Shown: positions 34,841-42,504 of the stretch, piece by piece
Numbering within the stretch: the stretch's first letter is position 1
Layout: every line of letters starts with the position of its first letter
Translations under genes and position numbers: made by a program
The notes under the pieces: model-generated
What the model saw: the letters and a program-made list of their open reading frames with translations, nothing else
What the model was told of the DNA's origin: nothing
Databases searched by the model: none
Assembly (NCBI GenBank): GCA_934096105.1
Contig: CAKOLH010000005.1
Coordinates: 1 to 64,000, forward strand
Source of the DNA: an uncultured Bacilli bacterium
GTDB lineage: Bacteria > Bacillota_I > Bacilli_A > RF39 > UBA660
Direction: 5' to 3'
Length of the DNA: 64,000 nucleotides

Positions 34841-35482
34841 ATGAAAATGAAAAGAGTTAAGCCACTCTTAGTACCTATGATTTACGGAGTATGTGTTATT
34901 GCATTTTTGTTTTGTATGTATTTTGCAGGTAAACTATCTAATAATTTGTTATTTAAAGATAAGGAAAATACTAACTATGTTGATGGTGAAATTGTATCTG
35001 AATATGATAAAGATGTACCGGTAGTTAGTACTAGTTCTAAAATAGTAAGACCTTATTTAGATAGTAAGGTTTCTATTTATAAGACTTTTTATGACTATCA
35101 AGGTGAGGCTGATAATCAGGAAAAATCTATTATTCTTTATGAAGATACCTATATGCAAAACTCTGGTGTTGATTATACTAGTGAAAGTTCATTTGATGTA
35201 ATTAGTATTCTTGATGGTACAGTAATAAATGTTTATGAAAATAAAATTCTTGGTACTTCTATTGAAGTTAGACATAGTAATGAACTTATTAGTGTTTATC
35301 AAAGCTTGTCTGAGGTTACTGTAAAAGAGGGAGATAATGTTATTCAGGGGCAAATACTTGCTAAAAGTGGTTTATCTAATATTAATAAAGAGTTGAATAA
35401 TCACTTACATTTTGAATTATATTATAAAGGCTCTATAGTTAATCCAGAAGAATATTATAATAAATCTGTTGATGAATTATAG
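34841..35482 (+). CDS. spoIIQ: SpoIIQ-like M23 family protein
   Basis: SpoIIQ in the forespore membrane binds SpoIIIAH from the mother cell and is needed for engulfment and sigma-G activity. The 213-aa protein has one N-terminal membrane segment (~10-32) and a LytM domain ending in H-L-H-F-E-L. The first zinc His (H-x-G-x-D) is replaced: the site reads N-S-G-V-D, so it is likely a degenerate enzyme, as in B. subtilis SpoIIQ. GGTGAG precedes the ATG at 34841. Confidence 0.88.
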   Translation: MKMKRVKPLLVPMIYGVCVIAFLFCMYFAGKLSNNLLFKDKENTNYVDGEIVSEYDKDVPVVSTSSKIVRPYLDSKVSIYKTFYDYQGEADNQEKSIILYEDTYMQNSGVDYTSESSFDVISILDGTVINVYENKILGTSIEVRHSNELISVYQSLSEVTVKEGDNVIQGQILAKSGLSNINKELNNHLHFELYYKGSIVNPEEYYNKSVDEL

Positions 35483-35544
35483 GCAATAAGCCTTTTTTTA
35501 CATAATATGTTATCTTATAAATATAATTTTATAGGTGAGCATAT

Positions 35545-35832
35545 ATGGATAAGAAAATTATTTCTAGAGTAATCGAAGAGGCTAACTATATTATTGATAC
35601 TAATGAAACTATTAGGGAGGTATCTTTAATATTTGGCGTATCTAAGAGTACTGTACATAAGGACATGAGAGAAAAGTTGGTGTTACTTGACAGTGCTTTA
35701 TATAAAAAAGTGTCAAGTGTTTTGGAATATCATACTTATATTAAGCATATTAGAGGGGGACAGGCTACAAAAGATAAGTTTTTAGATAAAAAAAGGGAAT
35801 CTACTCTATTAAAAAATGTTAAATTGTGGTAA
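35545..35832 (+). CDS. spoIIID: Stage III sporulation regulator SpoIIID
   Basis: SpoIIID (95 aa) is the mother-cell regulator of the sigma-E regulon. A helix-turn-helix reads E-V-S-L-I-F-G-V-S-K-S-T-V-H-K-D (~25-40), followed by the family's I-R-G-G-Q-A-T-K-D-K (~69-78). It is followed by mbl after 24 bp, the Bacillus order. Confidence 0.96.
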   Translation: MDKKIISRVIEEANYIIDTNETIREVSLIFGVSKSTVHKDMREKLVLLDSALYKKVSSVLEYHTYIKHIRGGQATKDKFLDKKRESTLLKNVKLW

Positions 35833-35856
35833 AATGTAAATGAGGATGGTGATTTT

Positions 35857-36849
35857 ATGTTTAACAAAGATATTGGAATTGACTTAGGAACCGCTAATGT
35901 ACTTATATATATTAAGGGACAGGGTATTGTATTAAATGAGCCATCTGTTGTTGCAATAGACGCTGATACTAAAAGGCCTTTAGCGGTAGGAACTGAGGCA
36001 CATGAAATGCTTGGTAGAACTCCTGGTAAGGTGAAGGCTATTAAACCAATGAAAGATGGTGTAATTGCCGACTACGACACTACTGAGGTTATGCTTAATT
36101 ATTTTATAAAAAAAGTAAATGGTAAAAGTTTCTTTTCTAGGCCTAGAATATTAATATGTTGTCCATCTAATATTACTCAGGTTGAAAAAAATGCTATTAA
36201 GGAGGCTGCTGAGAGAACTGGAGCTAAAAAGGTATTTTTGGAAGAAGAACCTAAAGTGGCCGCTATTGGTGCTGGTATGGATATATCTAAACCAAGTGGT
36301 AATATGGTAATTGATATTGGTGGTGGTACTACTGATATTGCTATTTTATCTTTGGGTGGTATTGTTAATAGTGCTTCAATTAGAATTGCTGGTAATGCTT
36401 TTGATAATGATATTGTTAAATATATTAAGGATAAATATAAATTGTTGGTAGGAGAGAGAACTGCTGAGGATATTAAAATAAGTATTGGTACTGTTTTTCC
36501 TGGTTCTAGAAATGAGAAAATGGAAGTTAGAGGAAGGGACTTAGTTACTGGTCTTCCTCATACAATTACTTTGACAAGTGATGAAGTAGAAGAAGCATTA
36601 AGGGAAAGTGTTTATACTATTATTCATGCAGTTAAAGGTATACTTGAACAAACTCCTCCAGAATTATCTGCTGATATTATTGATAAAGGTATAGTACTTA
36701 CTGGTGGTGGCGCTTTAGTAGATGGGTTTGCTCAAATACTAAGTCAAGAACTTAAAGTGCCTGTATTTATCGCGGAATCTCCACTTACTTGTGTGGCTGA
36801 AGGTACAGGAATACTTTTAGATAATTTGTATATGTTAGAAAGACAATAA
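35857..36849 (+). CDS. mbl: Rod shape-determining protein Mbl/MreB
   Basis: An actin-like protein (330 aa) that organises lateral wall synthesis. Motifs: I-G-I-D-L-G-T-A-N (phosphate 1, ~6-14), I-D-I-G-G-G-T-T-D-I-A (phosphate 2, ~157-167) and L-T-G-G-G-A (~287-292). The context after spoIIID indicates Mbl rather than MreB. A weak hairpin AGAC/GTCT plus T-run overlaps its end. Confidence 0.95.
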   Translation: MFNKDIGIDLGTANVLIYIKGQGIVLNEPSVVAIDADTKRPLAVGTEAHEMLGRTPGKVKAIKPMKDGVIADYDTTEVMLNYFIKKVNGKSFFSRPRILICCPSNITQVEKNAIKEAAERTGAKKVFLEEEPKVAAIGAGMDISKPSGNMVIDIGGGTTDIAILSLGGIVNSASIRIAGNAFDNDIVKYIKDKYKLLVGERTAEDIKISIGTVFPGSRNEKMEVRGRDLVTGLPHTITLTSDEVEEALRESVYTIIHAVKGILEQTPPELSADIIDKGIVLTGGGALVDGFAQILSQELKVPVFIAESPLTCVAEGTGILLDNLYMLERQ

Positions 36850-36948
36850 TGTCTTTTTCTTTTATGTAAAATATATGTCAAAGTAAATAAATTATATTTA
36901 ATTTAATTGATTTTTTTAGTATAATTATGTTGAAGGAATGGTGATAAT

Positions 36949-37380
36949 ATGACAATTGGTCTTGCTAGTGATCATCGTGGTTATAAAGCAAAAAAATTTT
37001 TGAAAGATAGTTTATATAAATATGATGTTATTGATTATGGAACTGATACTGAGGATAGTGTTGATTTTCCAGTTTATGCCAAGAAACTAGGAACTGCTAT
37101 TCAAAATGGTGAGGTTGATTTAGGAATTGCTATATGTGGTACTGGTATAGGTATGAGTATTACTTTAAATAAAATGAAAGGTGTATATTGTGCCAAAGTT
37201 TCAAATGAGAGTGAAGCTATTTTATGTAAAGCACACAATGATGCTAATTGTATAGCAATGAGTGAAGAATTAGATGAGGATTTAATGCTAGATATTGTTG
37301 ATAAATTTATTAATACTCCTTTTACTAATGTAAGTAAATATATAAGAAGAAATGATATGATTAAGGATTTAGAAAAATAA
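36949..37380 (+). CDS. rpiB: Ribose-5-phosphate isomerase B
   Basis: RpiB (143 aa) interconverts ribose-5-phosphate and ribulose-5-phosphate. The family signature is S-D-H-R-G-Y-K-A-K (~7-15) and I-C-G-T-G-I-G-M-S (~63-71), the Cys being the general base. The stop overlaps the start of the next gene by one base. Galactose-6-phosphate isomerase LacAB is a relative, but the single gene and context favour RpiB. Confidence 0.93.
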   Translation: MTIGLASDHRGYKAKKFLKDSLYKYDVIDYGTDTEDSVDFPVYAKKLGTAIQNGEVDLGIAICGTGIGMSITLNKMKGVYCAKVSNESEAILCKAHNDANCIAMSEELDEDLMLDIVDKFINTPFTNVSKYIRRNDMIKDLEK

Positions 37381-37568
37381 TGGTTAAGTTCTTATTATAT
37401 TTGTTGGTACTTCCATTGGTTATCTATGCTATGGATAGTGTTAACTTTACTAATATATTTAAAAAAAATAAGATAGTACAAGCTAGAATTTTCTATATTC
37501 TTCTTATATTTGGGTTATCTTATTTAGTATGTAGTTTTATATACGATTTTTTATACATGATTAAGTAA
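37380..37568 (+). CDS. DUF1146 family small membrane protein (YwzB-like)
   Basis: A 62-aa protein with two membrane segments. The pattern S-V-N-F-T-N-I-F-K-K-N-K-I-V-Q-A-R-I (~20-37), then a hydrophobic segment ending F-I-Y-D-F-L, fits DUF1146; YwzB of B. subtilis lies near spoIID in the genome. Function unknown. It is translationally coupled to rpiB. Confidence 0.75.
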   Translation: MVKFLLYLLVLPLVIYAMDSVNFTNIFKKNKIVQARIFYILLIFGLSYLVCSFIYDFLYMIK

Positions 37569-37586
37569 ATTATTACTTAATTTTTT
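37561..37586 (+). terminator. Terminator of the rpiB operon
   Basis: Stem TTAAGTAA/TTACTTAA followed by six T. Confidence 0.85.
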
Positions 37587-37636
37587 CTTTTAATTTTATT
37601 TATTATATGGTAAAATATGTAACGTGTGGTGATATT

Positions 37637-38620
37637 ATGTTTAAAATTGGTAATATTGTTATTAAAGGTAATGTAGTACTTGCTCCAATGGCTGGTGTAT
37701 GTAATAGTGCTTTTAGAAAAATCATAAAAGAAATGGGATGTCCTTTGGTATATGCTGAAATGGTTAGTGATAAAGGACTTGTTTATGATAGTAAGAAAAC
37801 AAAGAATATGCTTTATTTTGAAGAGTGTGAGCGACCTATAGCGCAGCAGATATTTGGAAGTGACAAAGATACTTTTGTAGAGGCTGCTAAAATGGTTGAA
37901 GAGATTATGCATCCAGATATTATTGATATTAATATGGGATGTCCCGTACCTAAAGTTGCTGTAAAGTCTCAAGCTGGAAGTGCACTTCTTAAGAATCCAG
38001 ATAAAATAAGAGACATTGTTAGTGCAGTGGTGAAAGCAGTAACTGTTCCAGTAACTGTTAAAATTAGAAGTGGTTGGGATACAAATAATATTAATGCTGT
38101 AGAGGTTGCTAAAATATGTGAAGAGGCTGGCGCTAGTGCTATTACTGTTCATGGAAGAACTAGGAGTCAGGGTTATTCTGGAAGTGTTGATTTAGATATA
38201 ATAAAAAAAGTTAAAGAGGCTGTATCTATTCCAGTAATAGGTAATGGTGATATTACTAGTATTGAATCTGCTGAAAGGATGTTATCTTATACTGGATGTG
38301 ATGCTATTATGATAGGCAGAGGGGTACTTGGGAATCCTTGGTTAATGAAGGAAATTATTACATATCTAGATACTGGTAAGATAATTGATAAACCTAGTTA
38401 TGAAGATAAAATAAATATGTGTTTTCATCACTTGGATTATTTACTTAAAATTAAAGATGAAAAAGTTGCAATACTTGAAATGAGAAGTCATGCTGCTTGG
38501 TATTTAAAGGGACTTCCTGGAGCACAAAGCGTTAAAAATGAAATATTTAAAGCAAAAACTAGTGAAGAACTAAAAAATATTCTTAATAACTATTTAAAAG
38601 AACTAAAAAATAATGTATAA
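37637..38620 (+). CDS. dusB: tRNA-dihydrouridine synthase (DusB type)
   Basis: An FMN enzyme (327 aa) that reduces uridine in tRNA. Motifs: L-A-P-M-A-G-V (~16-22), I-N-M-G-C-P-V-P-K (~98-106, catalytic Cys), K-I-R-S-G-W, I-T-V-H-G-R-T-R-S-Q and I-G-N-G-D-I. GGTGATATT precedes the ATG at 37637. It lies two genes upstream of lysS; in Bacillus dusB also neighbours lysS. Confidence 0.95.
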   Translation: MFKIGNIVIKGNVVLAPMAGVCNSAFRKIIKEMGCPLVYAEMVSDKGLVYDSKKTKNMLYFEECERPIAQQIFGSDKDTFVEAAKMVEEIMHPDIIDINMGCPVPKVAVKSQAGSALLKNPDKIRDIVSAVVKAVTVPVTVKIRSGWDTNNINAVEVAKICEEAGASAITVHGRTRSQGYSGSVDLDIIKKVKEAVSIPVIGNGDITSIESAERMLSYTGCDAIMIGRGVLGNPWLMKEIITYLDTGKIIDKPSYEDKINMCFHHLDYLLKIKDEKVAILEMRSHAAWYLKGLPGAQSVKNEIFKAKTSEELKNILNNYLKELKNNV

Positions 38621-38642
38621 TATTTACTAGGAGATGAAAATT

Positions 38643-39236
38643 ATGAAGGCAAGTTTTTTCAAGAGAATGGGAGCATTTATATTAGACTATTTTATAGTTA
38701 TATTTATTGTTTCTTTAATAACAATGGGCTTTAATAGTAATAAAACTAGCGATTTAACAGATAAAATGAGTAAACTATTAAGTGATTATCAAAGTGGTGA
38801 AATTACTATAGATGAATATAAAGATGAAACTTATAAAATTAATTATGAATTACAAAAGAGTAATTTGACTACTAATATTGTTTCTGTAACTTTATATATT
38901 GGATATTTTGTAGTGTTTGCAACTTTAAATAAAGGTCAAACATTAGGTAAAAAACTATTAAAAATTAAAGTAGTAAATAAAGATGGAGATAAACCTAGTA
39001 TATGGAATATGTTACTTAGAAGTTTGTTTATATATAATATAGTTAGTGCTTTATTCAGTATAATATTTGTTAATTTATTAAGTGTTAATACATTTACTTA
39101 TATTTATACAATTGTTGGATATGTAGAATTCTTTGTTATTATAGTATCATTCTTTATGGTAACTTATAAGAAAGATGGCAGAGGTTTACATGATATGATT
39201 GCAGGAACTAGTGTAATAGAAGAGGTGAAAGAATAA
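38643..39236 (+). CDS. RDD family membrane protein
   Basis: A 197-aa membrane protein with four to five hydrophobic segments. The RDD motifs are seen: R-M-G-A-F-I-L-D-Y (~8-16), G-Q-T-L-G-K-K-L-L-K-I (~101-111) and D-G-R-G-L-H-D-M-I-A-G-T (~179-190). RDD proteins are variously linked to transport or Na+/H+ exchange; the role here is unknown. ATG 38634 overlaps AGGAG, so 38643 is chosen. It overlaps the lysS start by one base. Confidence 0.85.
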   Translation: MKASFFKRMGAFILDYFIVIFIVSLITMGFNSNKTSDLTDKMSKLLSDYQSGEITIDEYKDETYKINYELQKSNLTTNIVSVTLYIGYFVVFATLNKGQTLGKKLLKIKVVNKDGDKPSIWNMLLRSLFIYNIVSALFSIIFVNLLSVNTFTYIYTIVGYVEFFVIIVSFFMVTYKKDGRGLHDMIAGTSVIEEVKE

Positions 39237-40705
39237 TGGAAAGACAATTTAGTGAACAAGAACAAGTTAGAAGAGATAAATTAGAAGAAATAAGAAATTA
39301 TTGTAATCCGTATCCAGAGAGATATGAAGTTACACACAAAATTAAAGATGCTAGATTATTAGAAGATGGAACTACTGATGTAGCTATTGCAGGTAGAATT
39401 GTATTTATGAGAAAGATGGGAAAATTATCTTTTGTAAGAATTCGTGACATTGAAGGAGACATGCAACTTGAAATTAAAATTGATATGGTTGGTGAAGATA
39501 AATATGCCTTCTTTAAAAAATTAATTGATACTGGTGATTTTATTGGCGCAAAAGGGGAAATATTTACTACGCAAACTGGTGAAAAAACTTTAAGAGTACA
39601 TAGTTTTGAATTTTTAGGAAAGGCACTTAGACCGCTTCCTGAAAAATTCCATGGTCTTACTGATATGGAAATGAAATATAGACAAAGATATGTAGACTTA
39701 ATTATGAATGAAGAGACTAGAAGGGTTTTTCTTGGTAGAAGTAAATTATATGCTTATATTCATAAGTTTTTAGGAGAAAATGGTTTCTTAGAAGTAGAAA
39801 CTCCAATATTACAAAATGCTGTATGTGGTGCTAGTGCAAAGCCATTTTATACTCATCATAATGCTTTAGATATGGATTGTAATCTTAGAATAGCTCCTGA
39901 AACATATTTAAAACAATGTGTTGCAGGTGGATTTAATAGAGTATATGAAGTAGCAAAATGCTTTAGAAATGAAGGTATGGATACAGAACATCTTCAAGAG
40001 TTTACTCAAGTTGAATGGTATGCTTCTTATTGGAACTTTGAAGATAATATTAAGTTCTATCAAAGTTTTATTAGAGGTTTACTTACTGAACTTACTGGTA
40101 GTACTAAGATTGAATATCAAGATAATATTATTGACTTCGGTGCTGAATGGAAAAGAATTAACTATGTAGAAGAAATGAGAAAAGTATTAGGATTTGATTT
40201 TCTTGATATTGAAGAACCTTCATTACTTAAAGATAAAGTTGTTGAAGCAGGTTTATTTACTTATGAAGACCTTGATGAAGTAAAATCTCTTAGTCAAATT
40301 ATTGATTTTATATACAAGAGAAAAATTAGAACTGATGTTTTAGAACCTACAATTATATATAATTATCCAGCAGTTCTTATACCACTTGCTAGAAGAAATG
40401 ATATGGATAAGAGAATTATTGATGTCTTCCAAGTTGTTGCTTGTGGTACTGAACTTTGTAAAGCCTACTCTGAATTAGTTAATCCAATTACCCAAAGAGA
40501 GACTTTTGAAGAACAATTAAAGGCTAAGGCTCAAGGTGATGATGAGACTATGGAATTAGATGAAAGTTTCTTATCTGCAATGGAGCAAGGTATGCCTCCG
40601 ATAAGTGGACTTGGTTTTGGTATAGATAGACTTATGATGATTATATTTAATCAACCTTCAATTAGGGATGTAGTATTGTTTCCTCAAATGAAGGATAAAA
40701 AATAG
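39236..40705 (+). CDS. lysS: Lysyl-tRNA synthetase (class II)
   Basis: LysRS (489 aa) charges tRNA-Lys. An OB-fold anticodon-binding domain (~50-150) is followed by the class II core: motif 2 F-R-N-E-G-M-D-T-E-H (~242-251) and motif 3 G-L-G-F-G-I-D-R-L (~459-467). The start ATG overlaps the stop of the RDD gene. The dusB-lysS pairing is Bacillus-like. Confidence 0.97.
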   Translation: MERQFSEQEQVRRDKLEEIRNYCNPYPERYEVTHKIKDARLLEDGTTDVAIAGRIVFMRKMGKLSFVRIRDIEGDMQLEIKIDMVGEDKYAFFKKLIDTGDFIGAKGEIFTTQTGEKTLRVHSFEFLGKALRPLPEKFHGLTDMEMKYRQRYVDLIMNEETRRVFLGRSKLYAYIHKFLGENGFLEVETPILQNAVCGASAKPFYTHHNALDMDCNLRIAPETYLKQCVAGGFNRVYEVAKCFRNEGMDTEHLQEFTQVEWYASYWNFEDNIKFYQSFIRGLLTELTGSTKIEYQDNIIDFGAEWKRINYVEEMRKVLGFDFLDIEEPSLLKDKVVEAGLFTYEDLDEVKSLSQIIDFIYKRKIRTDVLEPTIIYNYPAVLIPLARRNDMDKRIIDVFQVVACGTELCKAYSELVNPITQRETFEEQLKAKAQGDDETMELDESFLSAMEQGMPPISGLGFGIDRLMMIIFNQPSIRDVVLFPQMKDKK

Positions 40706-40727
40706 ACTTAAAGTATTATAAAATAAG

Positions 40728-40762
40728 GGAAAAACACTTGAAATTTTCTCTTTTTTATTTAC
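40728..40762 (+). terminator. lysS terminator (weak stem)
   Basis: GGGAAAA pairs imperfectly with TTTTCTC, followed by a T-run. Confidence 0.5.
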
Positions 40763-40805
40763 TTTTAGTTCATTTGTGTTATAATTAATGTTAGAGGAGG
40801 TTATT

Positions 40806-42257
40806 ATGAAAAAACATAGTTTATTTAAAGTAATATTGATTGTTTTTGGAGCACTTGTGCTAATTAATGGAGGTCTTGCAATAGCAGGTCAATTTGTCGA
40901 AAAACTTAATGTATTTAAGATGATTCCAATTGGTGATACTCTAATTAATTTCACTCAGTCATTCTATTACTTCTTTGATACTGCTGTTTATTTATTAGTA
41001 CTTGGTGCTTTTTATGGTGTATTAAAAGAAGTACCTGCTTATAAGAAACTAGTTGATAATATTGCTAGTAAAGTTAAAGCTCATGGTAATTTATTTATAA
41101 TAATTGTTACTATATTATTTGCTGTTTTAACTTCAGTTACTGGTCTTATTGGAGCAATTCTTGTATTTGTACCATTTATTGCTGCAATTATATTAGCAAT
41201 GGGTCATGATAAGTTAGTTGCTATTAGTTCAACAGTTGTTTCAATGTTAGTAGGTTTTATAGGAGGTATCTATATAACATTTAGAGATCCTAATGGTTAT
41301 TATGGGTATAGTGCCACTACTATCGAAGGGTTATCTTCATTAGATTTATATTCTAATATATGGGCTAAATTAGTTCTTCTTGTTCTTGGAGTTGCTTTAC
41401 TTATATTCTTCATTTTAAGATATATTAAAAATGTTCAAGATAAGAAAGTTAAATATGAATTAAATGAAAGTAACGAAGTATTAGTTTCTGAAGTTAAGGG
41501 TGACTACAAAAATATTAGAACATGGCCTATAATTGTTGTTCTATCAGTAATACTTGTTGTTCTTATTTTAGGATATTTACCTTGGAATACATTATTTGGT
41601 ATTAAATGCTTTGATAAATTTAATGAATGGTTACTTGGAATAAAGATTGGAGAATTTGAAGTATTCTCTAACGTTATTACTTCTAATGCATATTCATTAG
41701 GTAATTGGGCTAGTCTTGGTTCATATATGTCTATAATTATCACTTTAATTCTATTTACTTTAATTCTTAAGTTTATTTATAGAGTTAAATTTGATGAGGC
41801 TATTGACAACTTTATGAATGGCGCTAAAAAGATGGTACCTGCTGTATTCTTAGTTATGCTTGCATCTGCCATATTAGTTTGTGCTTATAACTTTGGATTT
41901 ATGTCTAATATTATTAGTTTGATTTCTGATTCTAAACTTGGATTAAACATTTTAACAGGAACTTTAATCAGTGGTTTAGGAACACTACTTCATACTGATT
42001 TATATTATACTGTTGCTGGTGTGTATTCTACAATGATAGCTCAAGTAACTGATGAATCATTATATTCTGTATATGCTTTATTATTTCAAAGTGTTTATGG
42101 TATTGTTAGTATTATAGGGCCTACTAGTTTGTTAGTAATATTTGCTCTTAAATATTTTGATGTTCCATATACTACTTGGGTAAAATATATATGGAGATTT
42201 GTATTAATGTTATTGTTACTTGTAATATTAGTATTACTTGTATTATCATTAATATAA
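40806..42257 (+). CDS. Multi-span membrane transporter, ion-transporter superfamily
   Basis: A 483-aa integral membrane protein with about 12 hydrophobic segments. The pattern of the first third (V-L-G-A-F-Y-G-V-L near ~80, then a Ser/Thr/Gly-rich L-T-S-V-T-G-L-I-G-A-I-L-V-F) resembles YfcC/AbgT/DcuC carriers of the IT superfamily, which move dicarboxylates, amino acids or peptides. The substrate is not visible. GAGGAGG precedes the ATG at 40806. It is monocistronic. Note that an AbgT carrier is at 47.6 kb. Confidence 0.65.
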   Translation: MKKHSLFKVILIVFGALVLINGGLAIAGQFVEKLNVFKMIPIGDTLINFTQSFYYFFDTAVYLLVLGAFYGVLKEVPAYKKLVDNIASKVKAHGNLFIIIVTILFAVLTSVTGLIGAILVFVPFIAAIILAMGHDKLVAISSTVVSMLVGFIGGIYITFRDPNGYYGYSATTIEGLSSLDLYSNIWAKLVLLVLGVALLIFFILRYIKNVQDKKVKYELNESNEVLVSEVKGDYKNIRTWPIIVVLSVILVVLILGYLPWNTLFGIKCFDKFNEWLLGIKIGEFEVFSNVITSNAYSLGNWASLGSYMSIIITLILFTLILKFIYRVKFDEAIDNFMNGAKKMVPAVFLVMLASAILVCAYNFGFMSNIISLISDSKLGLNILTGTLISGLGTLLHTDLYYTVAGVYSTMIAQVTDESLYSVYALLFQSVYGIVSIIGPTSLLVIFALKYFDVPYTTWVKYIWRFVLMLLLLVILVLLVLSLI

Positions 42258-42308
42258 ATATTTATAATAACAAAAACATCTAAATTATTTTAGGTGTTTT
42301 TTTATATA

Positions 42309-42412
42309 TTTCTGGCTTATATATGATAGGTATGGCTGATACACTATTTTTAGATTATAAGCTAAAAATAGCACTGAAAGACTTATGAAATAAGGCTTAA
42401 AGTGAACATAAA
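42309..42412 (+). repeat. Paired-hairpin intergenic element, copy B
   Basis: GGCTTATATATGAT, hairpin 1 (42330-42342, GTAT-GGCTG-ATAC), hairpin 2 (42344-42371, CTATTTTTAG/CTAAAAATAG) and hairpin 3 (42372-42404, CACT..AAG/CTT..AGTG with a 2-bp internal mismatch and an inner CTTAT/ATAAG stem), then AACATAAA. Hairpins 2 and 3 abut. Located about 90 bp before clpC. Confidence 0.8.
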
Positions 42413-42504
42413 GAATAAATAAAAAAAGTCTATTTTTCTTGATTAAAATTTAGAAAATTATATCATTATATTCATAGAATATGTTAGAGAGGAGAAATAA
42501 TAAT

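Noticed and set aside
37577..38152. Long open frame on the minus strand opposite dusB
   Set aside because: It mirrors dusB codons, has Asn/Ser/Tyr/His-rich nonsense composition and no ribosome-binding site.
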